This document shows, piece by piece, positions 1 through 9,144 of a stretch of DNA of 64,000 nucleotides. Where the stretch lies: the NCBI GenBank assembly GCA_964504335.1, contig CAZDET010000022.1, positions 1 through 64,000 on the forward strand. Reading direction: 5' to 3'. The first letter of the stretch is position 1. Each line of letters opens with the position of its first letter. The position numbers were made by a program, and so were the translations under genes. The DNA comes from CAZDET01 sp964504335 (GTDB taxonomy: Bacteria; Bacteroidota; Bacteroidia; Chitinophagales; Saprospiraceae). The notes under the pieces were generated by a model that made no database searches, was not told where the DNA came from, and saw nothing but the letters and a program-made list of their open reading frames with translations.

Positions 1-7
1 CCCACAT

Positions 8-205
8 TTTCACACGGCCGTTTCCATTGCTGGTAGCCGCGTGCGCCGCGCACGCTCTGGCTGCCTGCAGCCCCGAGGGTTGGCAGGTAAGGTGGGTGGG
101 CCGTTTTATATTTACCCACCCACATGGTGTGGGGCGGCCCGGGCCCAGCCACCGGCCGGAGAGCCGAGGGTCCAAGCTATGTCCTGCCGGGTGGAGTGGT
201 CATCT
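8..205 (+). repeat. Structured intergenic repeat, copy A
   Basis: This is one of four related copies in the window, the others starting near 36428, 52530 and 58870. It opens with ACACGGCCGTTT, followed by hairpin 1 (GGTAGCC at 32-38 and GCGTGCG at 39-45 pairing with CGCACGC at 49-55 and GGCTGCC at 59-65), hairpin 2 (CCTG at 64-67 with CAGG at 84-87, enclosing AGCCC/GGGTT) and hairpin 3 (GTGGGTGGG at 92-100 with CCCACCCAC at 115-123), then a GC-rich tail. Base pairs differ between copies in compensatory ways. Short open frames inside it are not conserved, so it is unlikely to code. Any upstream promoter lies outside the window. Confidence 0.8.
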
Positions 206-651
206 CCGGCATTTAATGCGCTTGCCTGGATTATTATCCTTCTTTGACAATTTTTGTGGTCGACACAAAACCGACGGCCGAAAAGGATTGAAGGCAGAGG
301 ATTTGTGTCGATATAACCACGAAAATGGTCAGAGAATCATTTTAATTGAAAGGAAGCATTTTTTTGATTATATCCGTATATTTGTACTATGATATCCTAT
401 TAGTTGAGCATTAAAGTATTTTCTATCTATTCCTAAAGTAGCCAGGTGACCTCCCCCTGCCACCTCGTACGCACTCAACTGTAACGCGACCTGACAACGT
501 GCCAAAGACAATCGATCAGGTAATTCCAGCTAAGACTACTAACAACCAACGACTTCAAGAATCTTTTATCTACCCAACGACGTACGTCTTTGGTGTGAAA
601 TAGAGCGAAATAGCAGGCTCTTAGACCTTCTTATGAACTAAAAACGACCCC
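206..651. other. Intergenic region before the first gene
   Basis: These 446 bases lie between repeat A and the first gene. I find no convincing coding frame. A Bacteroidota-type -7 element TATATTTG sits at 377-384, but no well-spaced TTG/TTTG -33 element accompanies it. If used, it would give a leader of about 260 nt for the secreted protein at 652. Confidence 0.4.
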
Positions 652-2517
652 ATGAAAAAATTTCTACTTCTACTCTTCAGCGTTGTTACCTTTTGTGGAG
701 CTGTTCAAGCTCAGACGTTTCAAACGATCAATAGCGGCAACTGGGAAGACAGCGGTACCTGGCTGAACGGACAGATACCGAACGTCCGTTCCTCCCAATA
801 CGGCAATCCGTACCGGATCATTATCAAACACGATGTCAGCTACAACGGAAACGTCACAGTTGGTGGGAATACTGAAATAATCATCAACTCCGGCACCAAA
901 TTAGACATCGACGGTAATCTGACTGTCAATGGGAGCTCTAATGTGCCGATTGCTATCAACAGCCTGGGGGAGATAACGTGCAAAACGTACACGCAGAGTA
1001 GTACGAATACCGAAACCTTCCACCGCGATCTGATTTGTAGCAACAACGTCAACGTCAATAACGGCGACATGACGATCGACGGGCTGCTCGATTGTAAATT
1101 TTTCAGCATCCGTAGCAATAGTATGTTCACGAGTCTCAGCGGATCGGAAATTGAAGTGGGTGAGGTATTCACCATACAAGGAGCGGCTTCCGCTTCGTTC
1201 ACCGGTACGACGAGCAAGTGTAAATCTTTTGCTATCAGCGGAAGCGGTACCATGACCTGGGACGGTGGCTCGCTGGAAGTCAGTGAAGGAATGACCGCCT
1301 CGGGAGCCACTTCGCTATTACTGACCGACCTGAACCTGAAATGTAAATCGCTCGATATGAGCGGCAGTGCCTCCTCCACGTGGGCCGATTGCACGGCCGA
1401 GGTCAGCGAAGGATTCAAATTGAAAGGTGGCGGCACCCACCAACTTACCGACACCGACATGACCTGCAAGGAAATGGAACTGAGGGCCGGTGATCCCACC
1501 TGGAACGGCGGCACCGTGTCGGTAAGCGAAAACGTAGAGATTTCCGGCGGCCAGAACGTAGTATTGGAAAATCTTGATTTCGAATGTAAAGGCCTGGAAG
1601 TATCCGGCGGAAGTTCCCTGAAATTAATGAATGGAACGGCCGAGGTATCAGAAAACGTAGAAGTCAAAGGTGGCTCCGATCTAAGCATTAACGGAACGCT
1701 GGTGGAGATTCAAAAAGACATTGAAATAGCCGGCGGAAGCGAGCTGGTGATGACTGGCCGTGGGCGGTTAATCGTTGAAAATTTCGAAATAAGTGGTGGC
1801 TCCGACCTTACAGGCACCATTAATGGAGGCACGATCTTTTTTGAGGACTTTGACGGTGGTAACAACAGCTTCCAGGTAACTTGCACGGACGGACGATTCT
1901 ATGATACTAACAATCCGCCTACGTCGCCCCTCGATCTCGCCACCTGCGTGGGCGCGTCCGGTATCGCTTTCCCGGTAGCATGGCAGTCCTTTACTGTTAC
2001 CCTGCTGGACGATCAGGTCGTACTCGACTGGGCAACCGCTTCGGAGCTTAACAATGCCTATTTCGAGGTACAACGTTCTGCAAACGACGGCACCTCCTGG
2101 GAGGCCATCGGCCAGGTGGCCGGAGCCGGCGATTCGGATGAAACGATCTACTATTCGTTTACGGATGGGGCGGTGCCCTTAGCGGCTGCCGTGTACTACC
2201 GCCTGCGCCAGGTCGATTTTGACGGCACCTTCGATTATTCGCCCTTGGTTTCGGTGCATCCGCAAGCGGATAGGGCGTCCGGTAACGGTCCGCTGATCTA
2301 TCCGAATCCGGCTACCCAAGACATTTACATACGCACCAATCCGGGAATGGACATTCGGGAATTGTCGTTGGTCGATTTAGTGGGGCGCACCTATGTCTTG
2401 CCCCAATTAGCGGATGGCCACGCTGCGCTACCGATTAGGTTGCCGGCCGGCTATTACTACCTCCACGTAGTGACGAGCCAGGGGACGTTTACCCTGCCGT
2501 TGTCGGTGGTGCGGTAA
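652..2517 (+). CDS. T9SS-secreted repeat protein with C-terminal sorting domain
   Basis: A 621-residue protein with a signal peptide (about 1-20, ending AVQA before Gln). The N-terminal block has the signature SGNWEDSGTW, which also occurs in the next gene. Residues 110-312 hold a repeat of about 40 residues, each unit starting Cys-Lys (Cys 110, 148, 190, 231, 272, 312) with EVSE/VSEN motifs between; this suggests a stacked beta-helix. Residues 440-540 resemble the FN3-like module common in T9SS cargo (ATASELNNAYFEVQRS). The last 75 residues, from IYPNPA, form a type A sorting domain that would be cleaved on export. Start ATG is followed by KKF. The protein is probably surface or secreted; the ligand is unknown. 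Export route is well supported, function is not. Confidence 0.85.
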   Translation: MKKFLLLLFSVVTFCGAVQAQTFQTINSGNWEDSGTWLNGQIPNVRSSQYGNPYRIIIKHDVSYNGNVTVGGNTEIIINSGTKLDIDGNLTVNGSSNVPIAINSLGEITCKTYTQSSTNTETFHRDLICSNNVNVNNGDMTIDGLLDCKFFSIRSNSMFTSLSGSEIEVGEVFTIQGAASASFTGTTSKCKSFAISGSGTMTWDGGSLEVSEGMTASGATSLLLTDLNLKCKSLDMSGSASSTWADCTAEVSEGFKLKGGGTHQLTDTDMTCKEMELRAGDPTWNGGTVSVSENVEISGGQNVVLENLDFECKGLEVSGGSSLKLMNGTAEVSENVEVKGGSDLSINGTLVEIQKDIEIAGGSELVMTGRGRLIVENFEISGGSDLTGTINGGTIFFEDFDGGNNSFQVTCTDGRFYDTNNPPTSPLDLATCVGASGIAFPVAWQSFTVTLLDDQVVLDWATASELNNAYFEVQRSANDGTSWEAIGQVAGAGDSDETIYYSFTDGAVPLAAAVYYRLRQVDFDGTFDYSPLVSVHPQADRASGNGPLIYPNPATQDIYIRTNPGMDIRELSLVDLVGRTYVLPQLADGHAALPIRLPAGYYYLHVVTSQGTFTLPLSVVR

Positions 2518-2668
2518 TTGATCGTTTCTCCGGTTTTGGGAAAACCCTTCATCCCGGCGCTTAAAAATGGGAGCACTACAAAAGTAGTCCACCCGTTCAA
2601 CTACCACATAATCAGCTACATGCAATAGTAGCTTTCTCCTTGGCAAGGTTCTCGTGATAAGGTGTGCA

Positions 2669-3415
2669 ATGAACAAACACAACCTTTTCATGAGAACCTT
2701 ATTAGTGCTGATGGTCTTGTTGCCGGCCATCCTTTCAGCCACCACCTACCAGACGGTATCCTCCGGCAACTGGGAGGACGCTGCTATTTGGCGCAATGGC
2801 AACATCCCCATGAAACTGCGCCAGGGCGATCAGATTCGAATCGACCACCTCGTATTTGTCGAGGACGGGTATCGATTGCGCCTCCCCGGGCAGGTCGAAT
2901 TAATTATCAATCAGGAAGCAGTGCTAACCAGTGAAGGCGATTGGACAATCGTAGCTCGGCCGGATGCCAGCATTTGGTTGTCCGGAATGGCATTGCTGAA
3001 GTGTAAAAAACTGAAACTGGCGGGGGGCAATATGGATCTGGCGGGTATGCTTAGCGTCCAGACCCTCAAGGTAAGTCGGGATGCCCGCATCACGGCCTTC
3101 AGGGGCATTTTACGCGTGGACGGACAATGCATTCAGCGGGGTGCAGAAAGCACCATTCAACTGGGCAACGGCAAGCTGCAGGTTGCCCGCTACGTGTTGC
3201 GATCGGGCAGCCTGATCGTCAATGGTGGGTGGGTACACACCGAACGCGACCTGGTAGTCAGGGCGGGCTGTCGGCAAGTTTTAGACCGTGCTACCGTGCG
3301 GATTGGAGGGCGGCTGCGCCTTGCTAAATCGGCTTCGCTGGATTTTGATCCGACTTCTACGATCAGGGAGGAGGTGAACCTCGCGGAGGCAACCGTGGAA
3401 GCCGAGCGCCGATGA
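2669..3415 (+). CDS. Secreted paralogue of the upstream repeat protein, without a sorting tail
   Basis: A 248-residue protein starting MNKHNLFMRT with a hydrophobic signal peptide to about residue 24 (ILSA). A frame extension to a GTG at 2654 is possible but less likely. The mature start (TTYQTVSSGNWEDAAIW) closely matches residues 22-37 of the preceding gene product, and it carries the same kind of beta-rich repeated strands and isolated Cys-Lys units. It stops before any FN3-like or T9SS sorting domain. It is either a periplasmic or surface partner of the upstream protein or a truncated duplicate. The two genes are co-directional, 151 bp apart. Function is not recognised. Confidence 0.7.
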   Translation: MNKHNLFMRTLLVLMVLLPAILSATTYQTVSSGNWEDAAIWRNGNIPMKLRQGDQIRIDHLVFVEDGYRLRLPGQVELIINQEAVLTSEGDWTIVARPDASIWLSGMALLKCKKLKLAGGNMDLAGMLSVQTLKVSRDARITAFRGILRVDGQCIQRGAESTIQLGNGKLQVARYVLRSGSLIVNGGWVHTERDLVVRAGCRQVLDRATVRIGGRLRLAKSASLDFDPTSTIREEVNLAEATVEAERR

Positions 3416-3437
3416 TATTATGGTACTTTACTCTTTA

Positions 3438-3466
3438 CTCAGGTCCCCCGTTATTGAGGACCTGAG
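3438..3466. terminator. Hairpin between convergent genes
   Basis: CTCAGGTCC at 3438-3446 pairs perfectly with GGACCTGAG at 3458-3466 across an 11-nt loop. It lies between the stop of the secreted paralogue and the stop of the carbonic anhydrase gene. There is no U-tract on either side, so it is a terminator by position and stem rather than a canonical intrinsic one. Confidence 0.5.
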
Positions 3467-3472
3467 CCCCCC

Positions 3473-4111
3473 CTACGCATTCTGATACACCGGCTTCAGC
3501 ACCTCGTAATGCGCCGAATCATTAAACTGCTGATCATTAATCAGGCCGGTGGCCAGATCGAAGACCCACCCGTGTACACGCGGCCCACCCCGCTGTTCGA
3601 GCGCTTTTTGTACGGCCGTCGTTTTTAGCACATTCAGGCACTGTTCGTGCACATTGAGCTGGATAAGGCGGCGGTAGCGCTGCTCCTCATCCTCGATCCC
3701 GTCGAGTTCGTGGCGGTGGAGGCGGTAGACGTCGCGGATTTCGCGGAGCCAGCCGTTGAGTACGCCGAGGTCCTGGTGGCCCATGGCCGCCTTGACGCCG
3801 CCGCAGCCGTAATGACCGCAGACCACGATATGATCGACTTTCAGGTTGAGCACCGCATATTCGATGACTGAGTGGATGTTGAGGTCGGTGTTTACGACCA
3901 GGTTGGCAACGTTGCGGTGGACGAACACATCGCCCGGGGCTAGCCCCATGATCGTATTGGCCGGCACACGGCTATCGGCGCAGCCGATGAATAGGACGGG
4001 CGGAGCCTGGCCCTTTGCCAGTTGCTCGAAGTAGTCGCCTTGCTCGCTGAGCTTGGAGGCCGCCCATGCCTGGTTGTTTTCAAAGATTTGCTGGTACAAT
4101 TGCTCCGACAT
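3473..4111 (-). CDS. can: Beta-class carbonic anhydrase
   Basis: A 212-residue enzyme interconverting CO2 and bicarbonate in the cytoplasm. The zinc site is visible as Cys44, Asp46 and Arg48 in CADSRVP, with His100 and Cys103 in GHYGCGG. The Asp-Arg dyad that gates the active site is intact. Length and the sequence VFVHRNVANLV are typical of bacterial beta-carbonic anhydrases, and there is no signal peptide. It faces the secreted gene pair convergently and lies 39 bp downstream of a small unknown gene following metG, so it may be read from the metG promoter. Confident at family level. Confidence 0.95.
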   Translation of the reverse strand: MSEQLYQQIFENNQAWAASKLSEQGDYFEQLAKGQAPPVLFIGCADSRVPANTIMGLAPGDVFVHRNVANLVVNTDLNIHSVIEYAVLNLKVDHIVVCGHYGCGGVKAAMGHQDLGVLNGWLREIRDVYRLHRHELDGIEDEEQRYRRLIQLNVHEQCLNVLKTTAVQKALEQRGGPRVHGWVFDLATGLINDQQFNDSAHYEVLKPVYQNA

Positions 4112-4150
4112 GGTTTTGTATGGTTGTTTGCTAAGGATAATAATAGCATT

Positions 4151-4423
4151 TTAATGTGGATTAATCTGGCGGTCATCCAGATCCAATGCGGAACATATGT
4201 CTGGCAGGTAGGTATCAAAGGCGGCATCCTGCTGCCGGCGGCTTTCCATTGCCTCCTCTGCAAACAACTGATAGGGATCGCCGCCCTGCTTGCGCTCCCA
4301 TTCGACGCCGGGGCGGAGTTGCTTGATCCAATATTCGATCCGTTCTTCCCGTGAGTAGGCCGGGTAGGTTTCCGTCCAGAATCGATCGACGGTTTCGCGC
4401 AACCGGTCAAATGGATTGGCCAT
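4151..4423 (-). CDS. Small conserved-looking protein of unknown function
   Basis: A 90-residue acidic cytoplasmic protein with no signal peptide, transmembrane segment or Cys cluster. It starts MANPFDRLRETVDRFW and contains a PAYSREERIEYWIKQL stretch likely to be helical. The ATG at 4421-4423 lies one base beyond the metG stop codon (4425-4427), so translational coupling to metG is likely and I prefer this start over an upstream in-frame ATG at 4490-4492 within metG. I do not recognise the family. Confidence 0.65.
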   Translation of the reverse strand: MANPFDRLRETVDRFWTETYPAYSREERIEYWIKQLRPGVEWERKQGGDPYQLFAEEAMESRRQQDAAFDTYLPDICSALDLDDRQINPH

Positions 4424-4424
4424 A

Positions 4425-6536
4425 TCAGCGCACTGTCCAGCCGTTTCCAAATCCGGCGGGTGGGCTGACGAAGGCCAGCTTGCCGTCGGCATCTTCGGCC
4501 ATGAGGATCATGCCCTGGCTCATCACGCCCCTTAGCTTGCGGGGGGCCAGGTTGGCGACGAGTACCACCTGCTTACCCACCACTTCTTCGGGCTTGTAAT
4601 GCTGGGCGATCCCGCTCACCACCGTGCGCTGCTCGCTGCCCAGATCTAGGGCAAGTTTGAGCAACTTATCCGCTTTGGGCACCGGCTCGGCCTGGGTAAT
4701 GGTGGCCGTGCGCAGGTCGAGCTTGGCGAAGTCGTCGAATACAATTTCTTCCTTTAGTTCCGGGCGTTCCGGACCCTTTAGTTCGGCCAGGATGGCCGCC
4801 AGCTTATCGCGCTGCCGGTCGACGATGGCTTTGCGGCTATCGTCCTTGCGGTCGATGATCTTGGGGAAGAGCACATCCGCCGCACCAATCTGATGCCCCG
4901 CCGGTAGAAGGGGCTGCCCAGATTCTAAGCACTCCAGGATGGTTTGCAAGGCACCGGCCTCCACCTCGGGCAGTTGCAGCATCTTGCGCAGGCGGGCCGT
5001 AGAAAACGGAATGAATGGATGCCCCAGCACGCTCAACGCGGTGATCGTCTGTAGGCCAACCGACATGATTTTCGCAATGGCCGGGTCGTCCGGGTTTTTC
5101 TTATGCAAGGCCCAGGGTGCTCCCTCCTGAAGGTAGACGTTGCCCCAGGTAGCCAGCTCCATAAAGTAAAGGCCAGCCTGCTTAAAGCTATAGGCTTCGA
5201 TTTCCTGAGTGATTTTGTGGGCCAGTTCCAAGACCGGTGCCAGCTCTTCGTCGAATGCAAAGTCGGCCTCTGGCACCTTTCCTCCGTAATACTTGTGGGT
5301 AAGCGTCACCACCCGATTCACCAGATTACCGAGCTTATCGGCCAGTTCTTTATCGTGAAAATCTACAAAATCGTCCCAGGTGAAGTCACTGTCCCTATTT
5401 TCGGGCAGGATGCGCAGGATGCTCCAGCGCAGGGCATCTTCGGCATTGGGGAAGTCGCGGAATTCTTCCAGGTACTGATGCTGCTCGATGCCCCAGCCCA
5501 GCGATTTGGAAAACTTGCGCCCTTCGAAGTTCAGAAACTGATTGGCCGGCACATTAACCGGTAGGTTGTAGCCGCCGTAGGCCTTCAGCATCGCCGGAAA
5601 GATGATGCAGTGGAAGACAATATTGTCTTTCCCGATGAAGTGCACGAGTTGCGTGTCCGGATTGCGCCAGTAGGCCGTCCAGTCCTTACCGTGTTCGGCG
5701 GCCCAAGCTTTGGTGCTGGAGATATAGCCGATGGGGGCATCGAACCATACGTACAATACCTTCCCGGCTGCGGCATCCAATGGCACCGGGATGCCCCAAT
5801 CCAGATCTCGGGTGATGGCGCGCGCGTGCAACCCTTCCTTGAGCCAGCTCAAGCACTGGCCCACGACGTGCTTCTTCCAACGCTGGGCATTGTGGTGGAT
5901 AGCGCCGTCCAGCTCGCCCGTCTCAATCCAGGTGCGGAGCCAGTTGGCGTGCTGCTCCAGCTTGAAGTACCAATGAGTGGTTGCGCGAAGCTCCGGCTTG
6001 TTTCCGCTCAGCACGGATACGGGATCGATCAATTCGGTGGGCGACAAGTCAGACCCACAATTCTCGCACTGATCGCCGTAGGCCGAATCGTAGCCACAGC
6101 GCGGACAGGTGCCCTTGATGTACCGATCGGCCAGGAATTGATCGAACTCCTCGTCGTAATATTGCTCCATGGTGCGCTCCTCGAACTGATCGCCCTGCTC
6201 GTACAATTTCTGAAAAAACGCCTGCGCCGTTTCGTGGTGCAGCGGATCGCTGGTCCGGTGGTAGTAGTCGAAGGAAATACCGAGTCGCTCGAATGTTTCC
6301 TTGTTGAGGTGGTGGTATTTGTCGATAATTTGGCGCGGCTCGATTTTTTCCTTCTTGGCCCGGATGGTGATGGCCGCACCATGCTCATCACTGCCGCATA
6401 CCCAAACGACGTCTCGCCCCATCAGCCGCTGATAACGGACGAAGATATCAGCGGGCAAGTACGCCCCTGCCAGGTGGCCCAGGTGCAGCGGCCCATTGGC
6501 GTAGGGAAGTGCGGAGGTGACGAGGAATCGTGACAT
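4425..6536 (-). CDS. metG: Methionyl-tRNA synthetase
   Basis: A 703-residue class I synthetase that charges tRNA-Met. From this ATG the protein starts MSRFLVTSALPYANG, with the HIGH-type motif HLGH at 18-21, a zinc knuckle CPRC...CENC (Cys144, 147, 157, 160), and the KMSKS-type motif KFSKS near residue 343. The last 105 residues form the EMAP-II-like tRNA-binding domain (DLRTATITQAEPVPKADKLL), as in dimeric MetG enzymes. An ATG 60 bases upstream is in frame, but the start at 6536 fits the family and the promoter at 6566-6597. The small unknown gene follows with one base of spacing. Confidence 0.97.
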   Translation of the reverse strand: MSRFLVTSALPYANGPLHLGHLAGAYLPADIFVRYQRLMGRDVVWVCGSDEHGAAITIRAKKEKIEPRQIIDKYHHLNKETFERLGISFDYYHRTSDPLHHETAQAFFQKLYEQGDQFEERTMEQYYDEEFDQFLADRYIKGTCPRCGYDSAYGDQCENCGSDLSPTELIDPVSVLSGNKPELRATTHWYFKLEQHANWLRTWIETGELDGAIHHNAQRWKKHVVGQCLSWLKEGLHARAITRDLDWGIPVPLDAAAGKVLYVWFDAPIGYISSTKAWAAEHGKDWTAYWRNPDTQLVHFIGKDNIVFHCIIFPAMLKAYGGYNLPVNVPANQFLNFEGRKFSKSLGWGIEQHQYLEEFRDFPNAEDALRWSILRILPENRDSDFTWDDFVDFHDKELADKLGNLVNRVVTLTHKYYGGKVPEADFAFDEELAPVLELAHKITQEIEAYSFKQAGLYFMELATWGNVYLQEGAPWALHKKNPDDPAIAKIMSVGLQTITALSVLGHPFIPFSTARLRKMLQLPEVEAGALQTILECLESGQPLLPAGHQIGAADVLFPKIIDRKDDSRKAIVDRQRDKLAAILAELKGPERPELKEEIVFDDFAKLDLRTATITQAEPVPKADKLLKLALDLGSEQRTVVSGIAQHYKPEEVVGKQVVLVANLAPRKLRGVMSQGMILMAEDADGKLAFVSPPAGFGNGWTVR

Positions 6537-6565
6537 GTAAGTCTGAGTTTGTGGTAGATCGGCGG

Positions 6566-6597
6566 CGAAGATAGACAATGAACTATTAGGCCCCAAA
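6566..6597 (-). promoter_or_regulatory. Candidate metG promoter
   Basis: Read on the minus strand, TTTG (6594-6597) is followed after 20 bp by TATCTTCG (6566-6573), one mismatch from the Bacteroidota TAnnTTTG -7 consensus. The implied transcription start leaves a leader of about 20 nt before the metG ATG at 6536. Assignment rests on motif and spacing only. Confidence 0.5.
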
Positions 6598-6627
6598 GTT
6601 CCTTGTGACCAAACAAGCTTCTAACTC

Positions 6628-7863
6628 GTGCCCGTACCTGCTATTGATATTTCGGATTATGACTACTCCCTGCCCGAGGAGTTTATCGCGCAGTATCCCT
6701 TACCAGAGCGCGATCAGTCGAAGCTGCTCGTCTATCGGGAGGGTGTGGTATCTGCCACTGCCTTTCGCCGCCTCCCGGAGCAATTGCCCGAGGGAACGAT
6801 GCTGGTATTCAACGATACCCGAGTGATCCATGCCCGATTGGGCTTCGAACTACCGACGGGCAAACCGCTGGAAATATTTTGCCTCCGCCCGCTGGCCCCG
6901 GCTGAATACGCCCTCAACTTATCTCAATACCGCGCCGTGGAGTGGGAGTGCCTCGTGGGGGGCAATCGCCGGTGGAAACAGGGCGTCATCTCCACCCAAA
7001 TACAGCTCGAAGGCGGGCCGCTTAGCCTGACCGCTACCCGCCTGGAAACACTGAATGGCAGTTTCCGCATTCGCTTCGAATGGCCGGAAGAGCAATACTC
7101 CTTCGCTGAGGTGCTGGCGGCAGCGGGTCAGATTCCCCTACCTCCCTACTTAAAGCGCGCCTCCGAAGCTTCGGATCGCGAACGCTACCAAACCCTCCTG
7201 GCCCAAATAGAAGGCAGCGTAGCAGCTCCTACGGCAGCGCTGCACTTCAGCAAGCGCGTTCTGGATGATCTGCACGCGCGCGGCATCCAACAAGCACGTC
7301 TGACCCTCCACGTTGGTGCAGGTACTTTTCGGCCCGTTACGGCCTCCTCACTCGCGGAACATCGCATGCACTTCGAACGCTTTTTCGTACCCCAATCTAC
7401 GGTAGCGCAACTACTGGAACAAGTCCGGCGTAAAGCTCCCATTGTTGCGGTCGGCACAACCAGTCTGCGCACGCTGGAAAGCCTCTACTGGATTGGGCAT
7501 CAACTATCCACAGGAACACCAGCGGAATGGCTGCAAGATGGGCTTACCCTCAATCAGGATCTTCCCTACCAGGCCAAGCAGAGCGTCGACTTACCGGATG
7601 CCATCGGGGCGATCGTGCAAGCGATGCAGGAACTCAACCTGAAAGCCCTTCGAGGAGATACGCAGTTGTTGATTGCACCTGGCTACGAGGTCCGTACCAT
7701 TCAGGGGCTGATTACTAATTTCCACCAGCCTCGCTCGACCCTCCTGCTTTTGGTAGCGGCGTTGGTGGGCACCGATTGGAGGCACATTTACGAATTTGCC
7801 CAGGCGCACCACTTCCGATTTCTGAGTTACGGAGATAGTAGTTTGCTTTGGAAACGAACATAA
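6628..7863 (+). CDS. queA: S-adenosylmethionine:tRNA ribosyltransferase-isomerase (QueA-type)
   Basis: A 411-residue protein matching the enzyme that transfers and isomerises ribose from SAM onto 7-aminomethyl-7-deazaguanine in tRNA during queuosine synthesis. Family motifs are IAQYPLPERDQSKLLV near the start, LVFNDTRVIHARL, TAALHFS, LTLHVGAGTFRPV and a C-terminal TNFHQPRSTLLLLVAAL. It begins with GTG at 6628; I see no in-frame ATG that would keep the conserved DYSLPEEFIAQYP segment. It is longer than the roughly 340-350 residues typical of QueA, with extra sequence in the N-terminal third (residues 85-140), so it may belong to the longer QueA-like group. It is divergent from metG. Confidence 0.88.
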   Translation: MPVPAIDISDYDYSLPEEFIAQYPLPERDQSKLLVYREGVVSATAFRRLPEQLPEGTMLVFNDTRVIHARLGFELPTGKPLEIFCLRPLAPAEYALNLSQYRAVEWECLVGGNRRWKQGVISTQIQLEGGPLSLTATRLETLNGSFRIRFEWPEEQYSFAEVLAAAGQIPLPPYLKRASEASDRERYQTLLAQIEGSVAAPTAALHFSKRVLDDLHARGIQQARLTLHVGAGTFRPVTASSLAEHRMHFERFFVPQSTVAQLLEQVRRKAPIVAVGTTSLRTLESLYWIGHQLSTGTPAEWLQDGLTLNQDLPYQAKQSVDLPDAIGAIVQAMQELNLKALRGDTQLLIAPGYEVRTIQGLITNFHQPRSTLLLLVAALVGTDWRHIYEFAQAHHFRFLSYGDSSLLWKRT

Positions 7864-8129
7864 AAAACCACCGATCCATTGACAGCGCAATTGTCCCCCA
7901 TATTGCCGCCGGATCGATGGCTATTTATTTCGTTTATCAGTAATGATATTGGTATCCAAATATACTGTTAAATCATCAGAGAAATATGCCATATGACCCG
8001 CTATATCCGTTTCGGCTTATCTTTTTGGTCTGAAATTATTCCTCCCTATTGCTACTTATCCGAGGATACGTGCATTGCTTGTGAGTAGATCCGGAAAACG
8101 ATTGATTGCGCTTGCTAAACGCATCAGCG

Positions 8130-8951
8130 CTATTCTGCTACTTCGGGCGCAGGGGTTTCGTGCAAATTGGACAACCGCGACATCACCAGCGCTACGATAA
8201 CGGCCGTGATAACGGGACCGGCGGCAGTACCCACGATCGGGATCAGGAGAAAGATGTACAGCAGCAATCCCGTGGCTAGCACCACCCCCACATAGGAACG
8301 CGCAAACTGCTCGCTTTCCTTGATGGTCAGATCAAACTGTTCGGTGAAATTATCGAATATGGCAAAGCCAAGGAAGTAGCATTGCACGGTAAAAGCAAAA
8401 ATGGGCTCCAAAAAGTCCAGAAAGCCGACAATCCCGAATAGAATCCCCAGAAGCAGCAGGGCTATGGATTCTAGAATGAAGGCTTTAAAAGCCACTTTGA
8501 TCATGCGAATCTGCGCATCGAGAAAGTCCCGGAAACTAGTTTTTTCATCCTCGATTTTACAAAGTGTAATCAAGGAGCGGCGCATGAAGTGGTAGGTCAG
8601 TACCTCCAACAAAATCAAAAGGAGGTATTTGAACGCTCCGGCCGTGAAAAACCGGTAGCCTTCCGAAGCCGCCTCCCCAAACACGGAGGCAAAGGTATTG
8701 ATCGATGTGGCCTCGACCTGCATAAAAGTCTGGACCCAGGTAACCATTATTTTCACAAAACCGACGCCAACTAAAATACCTCCTAATATCAGCAATCGAG
8801 TAACCCACCCGTAGGAAAGGATACCTTCCCAGAGGCGCTCCTCACGAATGAAGCGAATCGCTTTCGGCAAACTGGCCAGCGTGTAGAAAAAATGAAAAAG
8901 CGGCTTTTGCGACGCAGGGTCCGGATATTGGTTTTCGGAAGATTCGTTCAT
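8130..8951 (-). CDS. Yip1-like multi-pass membrane protein
   Basis: A 273-residue protein with a soluble N-terminal 50 residues and about five hydrophobic segments (roughly 55-75, 105-130, 155-180, 185-205 and 225-255). The motif LPKAIRFIREERLWEGIL before the first segment and the spacing of the helices resemble the Yip1/DUF1282 superfamily. No catalytic motif is visible. It stands alone, with 266 bp to queA in which I see only a doubtful 31-codon frame (7993-8088), and 193 bp to the next, divergent gene. The role is unknown; a membrane-organisation function is only a family-level guess. Confidence 0.6.
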   Translation of the reverse strand: MNESSENQYPDPASQKPLFHFFYTLASLPKAIRFIREERLWEGILSYGWVTRLLILGGILVGVGFVKIMVTWVQTFMQVEATSINTFASVFGEAASEGYRFFTAGAFKYLLLILLEVLTYHFMRRSLITLCKIEDEKTSFRDFLDAQIRMIKVAFKAFILESIALLLLGILFGIVGFLDFLEPIFAFTVQCYFLGFAIFDNFTEQFDLTIKESEQFARSYVGVVLATGLLLYIFLLIPIVGTAAGPVITAVIVALVMSRLSNLHETPAPEVAE

Positions 8952-9144
8952 AGTATCATCAGCAGTATTAATGACAGATATCTAATCTAGGGAGTTCTCG
9001 CCGAATGCCGAATTTCAATCTGCGGATGCAAGCCGTCTTTAGATAAAAAAGACGCTACAGTCCATGAAGGAATGGGCAACTTATCCATCAACTCCTTGAA
9101 TAATCAATTGTTAGACCATCGTGAGCCTCATAAATACTCCCCAA

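Noticed and set aside
27..392. Short frames in the repeat at 1-400 and equivalent frames in copies B-D
   Set aside because: They differ in reading frame and sequence among copies, while the stems keep pairing, so the element is probably non-coding.
840..1688. Long minus-strand open frame opposite the secreted repeat protein
   Set aside because: It is the shadow of a strongly supported T9SS gene and lacks any recognisable motif.
5610..6533. 307-codon plus-strand frame
   Set aside because: It lies wholly inside metG, antisense, and its sequence has no domain features.
7993..8088. 31-codon frame between queA and the Yip1-like gene
   Set aside because: No start signal, signal peptide or conservation can be judged from one sequence; I see no support for it.
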